A stretch of DNA of 64,000 bases from Flavobacteriales bacterium (GTDB taxonomy: Bacteria; Bacteroidota; Bacteroidia; Flavobacteriales_F; PHOS-HE28), in contig JADJDP010000053.1 in assembly GCA_016702645.1 (NCBI GenBank), positions 1 to 64,000 on the forward strand. Direction: 5' to 3'. The position numbers and the translations under genes were made by a program. Below are positions 19,287-28,227 of this stretch, piece by piece. The notes under the pieces are model-generated. The model saw only the letters and a program-made list of their open reading frames with translations. It was not told where the DNA came from and made no database searches. The stretch's first letter is position 1. Each line of letters begins with the position of its first letter.

Positions 19287-21371
19287 ATGAACCTTACCAC
19301 CGCCCATAGCCTTTGGCTGGCACCCCTGTGCCTGGCCCTTGGCGTATTGCTGGCGTGGGTGCTCTATCGCCGAACGGAAGGGAAGGAGGGCTTCTCGCGC
19401 AAGCTCTCGATCTTTTTGGCAACGATCCGGGCGCTGGTCATTGCGCTCGTTGCCTTCTTCCTGTTGGAACCCATGGTGCGCCTGATGGTGCGGGAAGTGC
19501 GCAAGCCGGTGGTCGTCTTTCTCCACGATGGTTCTTCCTCCCTGACCGCTGCTGGCGATACCGTTGCGTTGGGCGCCGCGTATGGGGCATCGTTGGAGCA
19601 GCTCGCTACTTCGCTGGGCGATGCGTACCAGGTGCGCTCCTTCACTTACGGGCAGGAAATCCGCGACGGTCTGTTGTTCGATCAGCGCGATGAGCTCACG
19701 GACATCGGGCAAGCGCTGCGCGAAGTTTACGATCGTTTCAGTGGACCGGACCTCGGTGCCGTGGTGATCGACGGCGATGGGATCCAGAACCGCGGGCGTG
19801 ATCCGCGGCTCGATGCAGTGCGTTTGGGCGTGCCGGTCTTCACGATCGCCCTTGGCGACACGACCGTGCGGCCCGACCTGGTGCTGAAGGCGGTCGAGCA
19901 CAATCGCATCTGCTTCCTCGGCAATGAGTTCCCCTTGCTCGTCCGCATCGAGGCAAGACACTTGCGCGGTGTCCGCACGCGTGCGGTGGTGCGTTACGAA
20001 GGCCGTGAAGTGGCCGCGCAGGAAGTGGCGCCCGCCGGTGATCCGTGGATGAAGGAGCTGGCCTTCTCCATCAAGGCCGAGAAGCCGGGCATGCAGCGTT
20101 ACACTGTGCAGGTGGTTCCCGTGGAAGGCGAACACACGGAGATCAACAATGCGCAGGACGTGTACATCGATGTGCTCGACGATCGACAGAAGGTCTTGTT
20201 GCTGGGCGCCGCGCCGCACCCGGATCTCGGTGCGCTTCGCCTGGCACTGAACGGGCTGGAAGGCTACGAGACCGATCTCGCGTTCGCAGCCGACTTCACC
20301 GGTGCGGTGGAAGGCTATGATCTGGTGGTCCTGCACGGATTGCCTTCCACGCGCTTTCGTATCGAGCCGTTGCTGGAACGTGCGAACGCAAAGGGCATCC
20401 CGCTGATGGTAGTGCTCACATCGGGCACGGACTTCACGGCGTTCAATGCGCTTGGTGCAGGTGTGCGTGTAACGGGAACTCGCGGTGCCACCACGGATGC
20501 ACAAGCCGTAGCGAACGCGCAGTTCAACTACTTCATGCTGGAAGGCGATCAAGTGCGCGCATTGGAGCGTTTCCCGCCCTTGCAAGTTCCCTTCGGCCAA
20601 TACGATCTGGAGCGCGCCGCCGTGGCTTTGGCCCATCAGCGTGTGGGTGTGGTGAAGACCGCCTACCCATTGATCGCCGTTTCGCAACAGAGCGAGCGAC
20701 GCATGGCCACCATTTGCGGCGAAGGCATCTGGCGCTGGCGCATCGCGGATCAGCAGCTCTTCGGTTCGCAGGAGCGCTTCGACCTGCTCGTACACAAACT
20801 CGTCCAGTTCCTCGCGCTCAAGGCGGACAAGAAGCGGTTCCGTGTGGACCACCTGCCGGTCTTCACCGGGAACGAACCGATCGTCATGAACGCGGAGCTC
20901 TACAATGCGGCCTATGAGCCGGTGAACGAGAGCGAAGTGAACATGGTGCTGAAGGACGAAGCAGGGAAGGAGTTCGCCTACGGGTTCCGCGCGAGCGGCA
21001 AGGCCTACCGGTTGGATGCAGGACGCCTGCCAGCGGGGCGATACTCGTGGGAAGCACGGACCGACCTGAAAGGAGAACGCTTCACAGCGAAGGGTGAATT
21101 GAGCGTGCGCGAACTCTTCCTCGAGCGGATGAACACCGTTGCGGACCATGCGCTGCTCGCCGACATGGCCGCGCGCACCGGCGGTCGCATGGTGCAGCCC
21201 GACAGCATTGGATCCATCGCAGCCGCGATCCGGGGAGAGCGGACCATCGCGGCGCGTTCCTATGCGCACACGAGCTTCAGCGACCTCATTGGCTTGCGCT
21301 GGATCTTCTTCGGCCTGCTCGCCTTGCTCAGCATCGAGTGGGTGCTGCGCCGCCGCAACGGAGCGTATTGA
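19287..21371 (+). CDS. Membrane-anchored von Willebrand factor A domain protein
   Basis: Protein of 694 residues with two N-terminal membrane segments (LWLAPLCLALGVLLAWVLY and ALVIALVAFFLLEPMVRLM). A VWA-like extracytoplasmic region follows, with a MIDAS-type loop HDGSSSL near residue 77 and IDGDGIQNRG. A glutamine-amidotransferase-like fold is plausible in the middle (KVLLLGAAPHPDLGALRLAL, then a YDLVVLHGLP segment). A last membrane helix (LRWIFFGLLALLSIEWVL) lies at the C-terminus. This layout matches Bacteroidota VWA proteins that often accompany MoxR/DUF58 systems; here the MoxR cluster is 34 kb away. Function unknown, probably in a membrane or periplasmic complex. Its stop overlaps the next ATG by one base (TGATG), so the two genes are probably translationally coupled. 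Confidence 0.8.
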   Translation: MNLTTAHSLWLAPLCLALGVLLAWVLYRRTEGKEGFSRKLSIFLATIRALVIALVAFFLLEPMVRLMVREVRKPVVVFLHDGSSSLTAAGDTVALGAAYGASLEQLATSLGDAYQVRSFTYGQEIRDGLLFDQRDELTDIGQALREVYDRFSGPDLGAVVIDGDGIQNRGRDPRLDAVRLGVPVFTIALGDTTVRPDLVLKAVEHNRICFLGNEFPLLVRIEARHLRGVRTRAVVRYEGREVAAQEVAPAGDPWMKELAFSIKAEKPGMQRYTVQVVPVEGEHTEINNAQDVYIDVLDDRQKVLLLGAAPHPDLGALRLALNGLEGYETDLAFAADFTGAVEGYDLVVLHGLPSTRFRIEPLLERANAKGIPLMVVLTSGTDFTAFNALGAGVRVTGTRGATTDAQAVANAQFNYFMLEGDQVRALERFPPLQVPFGQYDLERAAVALAHQRVGVVKTAYPLIAVSQQSERRMATICGEGIWRWRIADQQLFGSQERFDLLVHKLVQFLALKADKKRFRVDHLPVFTGNEPIVMNAELYNAAYEPVNESEVNMVLKDEAGKEFAYGFRASGKAYRLDAGRLPAGRYSWEARTDLKGERFTAKGELSVRELFLERMNTVADHALLADMAARTGGRMVQPDSIGSIAAAIRGERTIAARSYAHTSFSDLIGLRWIFFGLLALLSIEWVLRRRNGAY

Positions 21372-22024
21372 TGGCGGTCCCTTCCTCGCGACGGTGGTGG
21401 CCCGGTTTCCTCAGCGGACGACGCGCCCTATGGCTCGCATCCCTTGTCGTGCTGGTCATGATCGCCTGGTTTTGTCGCATCGGGATCCTGCGTTCCATCG
21501 GTGGCTTCCTCGTTCGGGAGGATGTGCCGGCCCATGGTGATGCCATGTACGTGCTCGGCGGTGCTGCCTTGGAGCGATCCATCGCAGCGGAACGTTATTT
21601 TCGGGAAGGCTGGGCATCGCACATCGTGTTCACCGGCGCGAACACCCCCGATGCCTTGGGGATCTTCGGCATCAAGGGCACGGAGGCTGCGATGGGACAA
21701 CGTGTCACCCTGCTAGCTGGGGTCCCTGTGGAACACACCGAACTCCTGGAGGTGGGCACCAGCACATGGGAGGAAGCACAGGCGGTCCGTGATCATGCGC
21801 TCGCGCACCAATACGACACGGTGCTCGTCGTCACCACCGAGTTCCACACACGGCGCGTCGGCAACGTCTTCCGTGAAGCGATCGAACCATCGGGCATCAC
21901 CGTCCTGGTGCGGGCAGCGCCGAGCGTGCGCTACAACCCCGCGCGTTGGTGGGAAAAGGAGGACGGCCTGCTGATGGTGAACAACGAGTACGTCAAGCTC
22001 GTGCACTACGCTGGCGAGTACTGA
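21371..22024 (+). CDS. YdcF/DUF218-family membrane-anchored protein
   Basis: 217-residue protein with one N-terminal membrane helix (LWLASLVVLVMIAWFCRIG) and a DUF218 domain: DAMYVLGGAALERSIAAERY, HIVFTGAN, STWEEAQAV (family ST-EA motif) and VVTTEFHTRRV (family T--H--R motif). DUF218 proteins (YdcF, SanA, ElyC) act at the cell envelope; the exact activity here is unknown. The start overlaps the upstream stop by one base. Its end overlaps the convergent protease gene by 19 bases. Confidence 0.82.
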   Translation: MAVPSSRRWWPGFLSGRRALWLASLVVLVMIAWFCRIGILRSIGGFLVREDVPAHGDAMYVLGGAALERSIAAERYFREGWASHIVFTGANTPDALGIFGIKGTEAAMGQRVTLLAGVPVEHTELLEVGTSTWEEAQAVRDHALAHQYDTVLVVTTEFHTRRVGNVFREAIEPSGITVLVRAAPSVRYNPARWWEKEDGLLMVNNEYVKLVHYAGEY

Positions 22025-24273
22025 GCAGTCGAGTGCTGCACCACCACGCGACGGACCACCCGTGCCCCTTCTTCCTCGGCCACGAGCGTGTAGATGCCAT
22101 TGGCCAATGCGCTGATGTCCATCGCGAGCGTTGAGCGACCGTTGATGCCTCCATGGGTGTACACCGCACGACCGGTAGCGTCCACGAGGCTCACACGTTC
22201 CACGCGGTCGAAGCCGGAGAAACGGAGGGTGAGCAGTGCGTTAGCGGGGTTCGGGAACACATCCAAGCCGAGTTCCTGCGTCGGTTCTTCGATGCCTACC
22301 ACGGTCACGCAGAACAGGTTCTGGTTCTCCTCCTCGTACTGTCCATCGCTTTCGGCGAGCACGGTGTTGGCCGTGTCCAGGATCACGTAGCTGCCCTCGC
22401 CTTCCTCACAACAGATGCCATCACCGAACACGTCGTAGATGGTGAAGATGTAACAGCCATTGGTGAGGCACCAGCGCACGGTATCCACCAGTCCTTCCTC
22501 GAAGTCGGGGTAGGGGCCACCTTGGTAGAGGTCACTACCCGTATCCGTGGCAAGGTTCCAGGTCACGTCGCTACCGAAGTTGTCCAAGGTGAGCAGCATC
22601 GTGATCTGCGTGCCGGGGTTGCTAACATTGAAGCTGTAGGTCCATGTATCGTTCAGGATGACCTCGTCCGCGTTCCCGTTCGGTGCGCTACTGGTCACCT
22701 CCAGCACTTGCGCGCCGGATGGTGCGGGTATCGCGGGCAGTGTCACGTTCACCGTCTGGAGGGGTTGAAGTGATCCGAACCAGTTGTACACGTAAGGTGT
22801 CCCGCTCTGCAGGCCGTAAGTGACCGTGATGGAGTTGAGGATCACATCACCGTTGTTCTTCAACGTGATTCCCGGTTCGATCTCACCAACACCGCACACC
22901 AGTTCGGGAACGCCCACGATGCTCGTGACGGCTGCATCGAAGTGGATGGGTTCCTCGATCGGTTCGCCATCGCCGAGGCCCGGCAACGAATCGCCGCAGG
23001 TGCCCAGGTACTGTTCCAGGAGCGGCCAACTGATGTCGAAGCGGCCGTAATAGTCGTCCACGCTGTTGGTGCAGTTGGCGGCACCGCCGTAGAGCTGCCC
23101 GATCACCATTTTGTTCTGGTTGAACAGCGCGCTGCCGCTGGAGCCCGGTTCGGTGGTGCCCGCATCCCACACGGTCACTTGCCAGCAATCGGCCGCACCG
23201 GTTCCAAGATCGATGTTGGACTGCGTGATCGGACTTTGTGAAAGGCTGATCTTCTTGATGTCGCCACTGGGGTGGTGGATGCCGCAAACGCTGTCCGGCG
23301 TGGTACCGCTCTTGTCCCACCCGCTGTAGAACACGTCGTAGTCCGCTGGAGGAATGGAATTCAACTGGAGGAAGGCCATGTCCGTTGTGGTGCTGCTCGT
23401 GAGCATTGAACATCCGGAAACGGTCTGGTCGATGGGGCCGTTCTCCGTTGGATCGCATACCGGGCTGTCCCAATTGAAACGGAAGACCCAATCGGCCACA
23501 TCGGGGCTCAGGCAGTGGTTGGCGGTGAGGAAGTACGGGACGCTGTCCAAGGCGCAGTTGTTCAGGAGGGTGCCGGTGCAGAAGCCGCTACCTCCGGTGG
23601 TGATGATCGCCACGCTGCGGATCTGGTCCCGCCAATCATCGCCTTCGGGGCAGATGACGTTGATGTTGCAAGGGCCGCTGTCGCCGAGGTCCTTCGCGTA
23701 ACGGAACACATCGCGGTACGCATGTGTCACGCGATCGATGTGCAGGTGTCCTTCACCGGCCACGCGCGCTGGTTCGTGGTATTCGACCGTGATGCGCGAC
23801 CCCGGCATCTGCGATACACCCATGCTCGTGCGGTTCGAAGCGCTCGCTGCGGTGAATGCGCCGAAGAAGGTACCGACATCGTTGTAAACGAAAACACGAC
23901 CACCTTCGGGAACCACGAACCTGTCGAAGCGGAAGTTGATGCTGAAGGCTCCGGGGCATACGATCGATTGGCGCCACAAGCGATCCCCGTTGCGCAGGGC
24001 ATGCCAGGTGCCGTTGTTGTCGCTACCGAGATCCACTTCATGGTTGTAACCGAAGCGGTACGGTCCTTTGATCCCGGCCGCCGTCCGCGCCTCATCCTCC
24101 GCGATCAGTTGCTCGGCGTCCACTGCTGGTAGCCGCACCTCCGAGGGGGCGGGCAGGCCGGGACCGTTCGTGAGCAGGCCGATCGGTTTACCACCGAAGG
24201 AGACCTGTGCCGTGGAACCCACGACCAACAAGAAAAGTACCGTGAAGGAAAAGGAGCGTAAGGTCACACCCAT
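22006..24273 (-). CDS. Secreted trypsin-like (lysyl endopeptidase-type) protease with T9SS sorting domain
   Basis: 755 residues. The ATG at 24273 gives a signal peptide (LRSFSFTVLFLLVVGSTAQV); the longer frame upstream is not needed. After a propeptide-like region, the protease domain shows the triad: His253 in TANHC, Asp298 in TTTDMAFLQL and Ser379 in EPGSSGSAL. Many paired Cys residues and the motif IHHPSGDIKKIS resemble lysyl endopeptidases (Achromobacter protease I type). Next come a CARDB-like beta domain and a subtilisin-proprotein-like region containing DVFGDGICC. The C-terminal T9SS domain reads LDVFPNPANALLTLRF, ending in ANGIYTLVAEEEGARVVRRV. Predicted to be exported by Sec and then T9SS. 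Paralogue of the next gene. Confidence 0.87.
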   Translation of the reverse strand: MGVTLRSFSFTVLFLLVVGSTAQVSFGGKPIGLLTNGPGLPAPSEVRLPAVDAEQLIAEDEARTAAGIKGPYRFGYNHEVDLGSDNNGTWHALRNGDRLWRQSIVCPGAFSINFRFDRFVVPEGGRVFVYNDVGTFFGAFTAASASNRTSMGVSQMPGSRITVEYHEPARVAGEGHLHIDRVTHAYRDVFRYAKDLGDSGPCNINVICPEGDDWRDQIRSVAIITTGGSGFCTGTLLNNCALDSVPYFLTANHCLSPDVADWVFRFNWDSPVCDPTENGPIDQTVSGCSMLTSSTTTDMAFLQLNSIPPADYDVFYSGWDKSGTTPDSVCGIHHPSGDIKKISLSQSPITQSNIDLGTGAADCWQVTVWDAGTTEPGSSGSALFNQNKMVIGQLYGGAANCTNSVDDYYGRFDISWPLLEQYLGTCGDSLPGLGDGEPIEEPIHFDAAVTSIVGVPELVCGVGEIEPGITLKNNGDVILNSITVTYGLQSGTPYVYNWFGSLQPLQTVNVTLPAIPAPSGAQVLEVTSSAPNGNADEVILNDTWTYSFNVSNPGTQITMLLTLDNFGSDVTWNLATDTGSDLYQGGPYPDFEEGLVDTVRWCLTNGCYIFTIYDVFGDGICCEEGEGSYVILDTANTVLAESDGQYEEENQNLFCVTVVGIEEPTQELGLDVFPNPANALLTLRFSGFDRVERVSLVDATGRAVYTHGGINGRSTLAMDISALANGIYTLVAEEEGARVVRRVVVQHSTAQYSPA

Positions 24274-24315
24274 GAGCTTGCTTTTGGCCGTGTGAAGATA
24301 GACGGACGCCGAAAA

Positions 24316-24352
24316 GCAAAGGACCGCTGGCGTGTTGCCAACGGTCCTTTGC
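24316..24352 (-). terminator. Intrinsic terminator downstream of the second protease gene
   Basis: On the minus strand AAAGGACCG and CGGTCCTTT form a strong stem, extended by a TTGG/CCAG-type inner stem around a seven-base loop, followed by GCTTTTC. It lies between the end of one protease gene (24366) and the start of the other (24273), so the two are probably separate transcripts. Confidence 0.7.
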
Positions 24353-24365
24353 AAAGCGGGGATGC

Positions 24366-25931
24366 TCAGTGTGTGAGCACAACGCGCTGGACAGTGCGAT
24401 AGCCATCGGCCGTCGCCTCCAGGAGATAGATGCCTTCCGTACGACCGGCCAGGTCGAGCACCAGACGATCGCTACCGTTGCGCACGTTCTTGCTGATCAC
24501 CAGTTGTCCCACGGCATCGTACACATCCACTTTGCCACCGTCCTGCATTGTCGTGGGTAGGGTGATCGTGATCGAGCCCGTGGTAGGGTTCGGGGCGATC
24601 GTGAGCGTGGTCACTTCCGCGGCATCCGCTACACCGGTGGTGACGGGAAAGCCCGCCAGCGTGTTGCCGCAGTTGCCCAACCAGGTCTGCAGGGTTGGAT
24701 AGCTGGTGCTGAAGCGACCGAAATAATCGTCCACGTTGTTGCTGCAACTGGCTACGCCTCCGTAAAGCTGGCCGATGAGCAATCCGTTCTGGTTCCACAG
24801 GCCTGCACCACTGCTGCCGGGTTCAGTTGTTCCATCCTCCCAAGTGGCGATGCGCCAGCAGGCAGCCCCGCCGAAGTTGGCATTGGTGGCCGGGTTGGTG
24901 TCGAAGCTGATCTTCTTGATGTCACCGTCAGGGTGGTGGATGCAGGTGCTCGCTGTGGGCGGTGTGGTGCCTTTGTCCCAGCCCGTGTAATAGACGTTGT
25001 AGCCAGCGGGTGGGGTGCTGTTCAATTGGAGCAAGGCCACATCGCTTCCGGCACTGCTGGCCTTCAGCGTGGAACCGCTCACCGTTTGGTTGGTGGGAGC
25101 GTTCGTGGTGGGGGTGCAGGTGGGGCTGTTCCAGTTGAAGCGGAACACCCAGCTATTGTTGCCACCCAGGCAGTGATTGGCTGTGAGGAAGTAGGGGATC
25201 CCGTCGTTCGCGCAATTATTGATCAATTGGCCGGTGCAAAGTCCGCTGCCGCCCACGGTGATCATGGCCACACTGCGGATCTGGTCCCGCCAATTGTCAC
25301 CCACCGGGCAGATGACGTTGTTGTTGCAGGAACCGCTGGTGCCGAACCCTTTGGACATGTCCGCATGCATGATGTCGCGATAGGCGTGCGTCACCTGGCC
25401 CACACGCAGGCGGCCCAAGCCACGCACCGCCGCGGGCTCCACGTACTCGATGGTGATGCGGTCGCCAGCCAGTTGGGTAACGCCAAGAATGGTGTTCCCC
25501 GGGTTGCTTTCCGCCGTGAAGGCACCCAGCACCTCACCGGCCAGGTTGTACACGAAGACCTTGGCACCTTCCGGCACCACGTAATCGTGGAACTCGAAGT
25601 TGATGCTGTACGCGCCGGGGCATTCGATGGCCAGACGCCAGACAGCATCGCCATTGGGCATCGTGTGCCACGCACCGCTGTTCTCCATCCCCAGGTCCAC
25701 CAGGTGGTTGAACCCGAACCGATAAGGCCCTTTGATGCCTTGAAGGCGGCGTGCCTCGTCCTCTGCCATGAGGGTGGGCGCATCCACAAGGGGCATCACC
25801 GCGAGCGGCGCATCGGTGAGTTGATGGCTCTTGGTGAGGCCGTATGGTCGCCCACCGAAACTGACCTGTGCCTGCATGGCGGCGAATGCCACCACCGAAG
25901 CGGCTGTGAGCGAAGCGTAACGTAGGATCAT
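24366..25931 (-). CDS. Secreted trypsin-like (lysyl endopeptidase-type) protease with T9SS sorting domain, paralogue
   Basis: 521 residues, colinear with the neighbour for about 390 residues; both mature proteins begin QVSFGG. The start at 25931 (MILRYASLTAASVVAFAAMQ) gives a clean signal peptide ending in QAQV. The triad is at equivalent places: His253 (TANHC), Asp297 (SDVALLQL), Ser374 (EPGSSGAGL). This copy lacks the CARDB and second beta domain and goes straight into the T9SS tail (LTIAPNPTTGSITITL, ending GIYLLEATADGYRTVQRVVL). The pair looks like a tandem duplication followed by a domain gain or loss. Likely roles are extracellular protein digestion or nutrient release. Confidence 0.88.
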   Translation of the reverse strand: MILRYASLTAASVVAFAAMQAQVSFGGRPYGLTKSHQLTDAPLAVMPLVDAPTLMAEDEARRLQGIKGPYRFGFNHLVDLGMENSGAWHTMPNGDAVWRLAIECPGAYSINFEFHDYVVPEGAKVFVYNLAGEVLGAFTAESNPGNTILGVTQLAGDRITIEYVEPAAVRGLGRLRVGQVTHAYRDIMHADMSKGFGTSGSCNNNVICPVGDNWRDQIRSVAMITVGGSGLCTGQLINNCANDGIPYFLTANHCLGGNNSWVFRFNWNSPTCTPTTNAPTNQTVSGSTLKASSAGSDVALLQLNSTPPAGYNVYYTGWDKGTTPPTASTCIHHPDGDIKKISFDTNPATNANFGGAACWRIATWEDGTTEPGSSGAGLWNQNGLLIGQLYGGVASCSNNVDDYFGRFSTSYPTLQTWLGNCGNTLAGFPVTTGVADAAEVTTLTIAPNPTTGSITITLPTTMQDGGKVDVYDAVGQLVISKNVRNGSDRLVLDLAGRTEGIYLLEATADGYRTVQRVVLTH

Positions 25932-26070
25932 GGTTCTGGTCTTGAGGGGTTGGGAACACAAATAAAGGGTGGCGAACGGTTGGTCGTGTCACGAACCGGT
26001 CGAGTTCGACGAACGATCCATTCACCAAGGCGAATGTGGGGAATGGGATCGGTTCAGCTGGGACGAAGGC

Positions 26071-28125
26071 TCAGGCGTTCTTGGACGCCTTTTCGCGCTC
26101 TTCCAGGACCCTGCGCATGGCGAACAGCTCATCCCGCAGCTGTGCTGCTGAGATGAAGTCCAGTTCCTTGGCCGCCTTCTTCATCTGCGCCTCTAGGAGG
26201 TCCACGTTCTTCGAGAGCTGGTCGGCGGTCATGTACTGCACCACCGGATCGGCGGCGAGGCTCAATTCTTCGGGTTCCACATAGGCGCGTTTGCCGGTCG
26301 CATCGTGGATGTCGATCACTGCCGTCTGGCGCATCACATCGGCGCGATCGCGCTTGATCTGTGTGGGTGTGATGCCGTTGAGGGTGTTGTACTGGATCTG
26401 TTTCTCCCGGCGGCGATCGGTCTCGTCCATCGTCCGCTGCATGCTGTCGGTGATCTTGTCGGCGTAGAAGATCACTTTGCCGTTCACGTTCCGCGCAGCT
26501 CGACCTGCTGTCTGGGTAAGCGATCGGTTGCTGCGCAGGAAGCCCTCCTTATCGGCGTCGAGCACGGCAACCAGGCTCACCTCCGGGAGGTCCAAGCCTT
26601 CACGCAGCAGGTTCACACCCACCAGCACGTCGAACAGCCCCAGTCGCAATTGGCGAAGGATCTCGATCCGTTCCAACGTTTCCACATCGCTGTGGATGTA
26701 CTTGCAACGCACACCGTTCTTCGACAGGAAATCCGTGAGTTCTTCCGCCATCCGCTTGGTGAGGGTGGTCACCAGCACGCGCTCCTCTTTCTTCGATCGC
26801 TCGCGGATCTCGTAGAGCAGGTCATCGATCTGGTCCTTGCTCGGGCGCACTTCGATCGGTGGGTCCAGCAGGCCGGTCGGGCGAACGACCTGCTCCACCA
26901 CGATGCCTTCGCTCCGGCGCAGTTCATAATCCGCTGGCGTGGCGCTCACGAAGAGCGTTTGCCCGATCATGTCCTCGAACTCTTCGAATTTCAGCGGGCG
27001 GTTGTCCATGGCGCTCGGCAGGCGGAACCCGTACTCCACGAGGTTCCGTTTGCGGCTACGGTCACCGCCGTACATGGCGCTGATCTGGCTCATCGTCACG
27101 TGGCTCTCATCCACCACCATCAGGAAATCCTCGGGGAAGTAATCTAGCAGACAGAAAGGACGCTGGCCGGTGTCCCGCTGATCGAAGTAGCGGCTGTAGT
27201 TCTCGATGCCCGAACAGTAACCGAGTTCGCGCATCATCTCCAGGTCGTACATCACCCGCTCCTCCAAGCGCTTTGCTTCCAGGTGCTTGCCGATCTCCTT
27301 GAAGAAGGTCACCTGCTTCACCATATCCTCCTGGATCGCCAGCAGGGCAGCGTTCATCGTCTCGCGACTGGTCACGAAGATGTTCGCCGGGTAGATCGTC
27401 AGCTGATCCACGGTTTCCAGTGTCTTGGAACTCAGCGTATCGAAGCGTTCGAGCCGCTCGATCTCATCGCCCCAGAAGTGGATACGCACACCTTCATCGG
27501 CGTATGCCAGGTACACTTCCACCACATCACCGCGTACGCGGAAGTTCCCCCGAACGGGGTCCGCGTCCTTGCGACTGTACAAGGCGCTCACCAGTTGGTG
27601 CAGCAAGGCGTTCCGGGAGACCTTCATTCCCTTCGTCACCTCCACCACGGTTCGACGGAACTCCACGGGATTGCCGATGCCGTAGATGCAACTCACGCTC
27701 GCTACCACGATCACGTTGCGTCGGCCGCTGAGCAGCGCGCTGCTCGCGCTCAACCGCAGCTTCTCGATCTCATCGTTCACCGAGAGGTCCTTCTCGATGT
27801 ACGTGTTGGTCGTGGGGAGGTAAGCCTCGGGTTGATAGTAATCGTAGTAGCTCACGAAGTACTCCACGCGGTCCTTCGGGAAGAAGTGCTTGAACTCGCC
27901 GTACAGCTGCGCAGCGAGGGTCTTGTTGTGGCTCAGGATGAGCGCTGGGCGATCCACCTGCGCGATCACGTTAGCCACCGTGAACGTTTTCCCCGATCCG
28001 GTGACGCCTAGCAGCGTTTGCGCAGGCATGCCGTTGTTCAGTCCCTCCACCAATTGGCGGATGGCTTCAGGTTGATCACCTGTCGGCTGGAATTCGGAAA
28101 TGAGCTCGAACGGCATGCGATCCAT
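26071..28125 (-). CDS. uvrB: UvrABC excinuclease subunit B
   Basis: DNA repair helicase-like subunit that receives damage from UvrA and loads UvrC, in the cytoplasm. 684 residues. Walker A GVTGSGKT near residue 40, the damage-binding beta-hairpin YYDYYQPEAYLPTTNTYIEK, the DExx box VVDESH, helicase motif VGVNLLREGLDLPEVSLVA and the C-terminal UVR motif (LEAQMKKAAKELDFISAAQL) are all intact. The start MDRMPFELISEFQPTGDQ is chosen because family proteins begin just before FQPTGDQP; MPFEL at 28116 is equally possible. A -7 element lies 23 bases upstream. Divergent from pyrD. Confidence 0.97.
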   Translation of the reverse strand: MDRMPFELISEFQPTGDQPEAIRQLVEGLNNGMPAQTLLGVTGSGKTFTVANVIAQVDRPALILSHNKTLAAQLYGEFKHFFPKDRVEYFVSYYDYYQPEAYLPTTNTYIEKDLSVNDEIEKLRLSASSALLSGRRNVIVVASVSCIYGIGNPVEFRRTVVEVTKGMKVSRNALLHQLVSALYSRKDADPVRGNFRVRGDVVEVYLAYADEGVRIHFWGDEIERLERFDTLSSKTLETVDQLTIYPANIFVTSRETMNAALLAIQEDMVKQVTFFKEIGKHLEAKRLEERVMYDLEMMRELGYCSGIENYSRYFDQRDTGQRPFCLLDYFPEDFLMVVDESHVTMSQISAMYGGDRSRKRNLVEYGFRLPSAMDNRPLKFEEFEDMIGQTLFVSATPADYELRRSEGIVVEQVVRPTGLLDPPIEVRPSKDQIDDLLYEIRERSKKEERVLVTTLTKRMAEELTDFLSKNGVRCKYIHSDVETLERIEILRQLRLGLFDVLVGVNLLREGLDLPEVSLVAVLDADKEGFLRSNRSLTQTAGRAARNVNGKVIFYADKITDSMQRTMDETDRRREKQIQYNTLNGITPTQIKRDRADVMRQTAVIDIHDATGKRAYVEPEELSLAADPVVQYMTADQLSKNVDLLEAQMKKAAKELDFISAAQLRDELFAMRRVLEEREKASKNA

Positions 28126-28148
28126 CTCGTTCTTTCGGGAGAGGGGTG

Positions 28149-28156
28149 CAAAAGTA
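28149..28156 (-). promoter_or_regulatory. -7 element of uvrB
   Basis: TACTTTTG on the minus strand is a perfect TAnnTTTG, 23 bases before the chosen uvrB start. No clear TTG at the expected -33 distance was seen. Confidence 0.5.
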
Positions 28157-28212
28157 CCCGCCTGCTGTGCCTTCTCGGAGTGGCTTGGCGAGGCAAGGCG
28201 GTATCGTCTGGC

Positions 28213-28220
28213 TACTTTCG
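28213..28220 (+). promoter_or_regulatory. -7 element of pyrD
   Basis: TACTTTCG fits TAnnTT(T/C)G and is seven bases before the pyrD ATG. It lies 56 bases from the divergent uvrB element, so the two promoters share a short intergenic region. Confidence 0.45.
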
Positions 28221-28227
28221 CCCGCCG

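Noticed and set aside
18903..21269. Open frame of 788 codons on the minus strand across the fabG-like and VWA genes
   Set aside because: It is an antisense shadow caused by high GC and codon bias. The plus-strand VWA protein has membrane helices and family motifs, while the minus translation is low-complexity His/Arg/Gln-rich with no recognisable domain.
24933..25925. 330-codon plus-strand frame antisense to the second protease
   Set aside because: Shadow frame: the minus-strand protein has a signal peptide, full catalytic triad and T9SS tail.
27283..28011. 242-codon plus-strand frame antisense to uvrB
   Set aside because: Shadow of the strongly conserved uvrB coding sequence.
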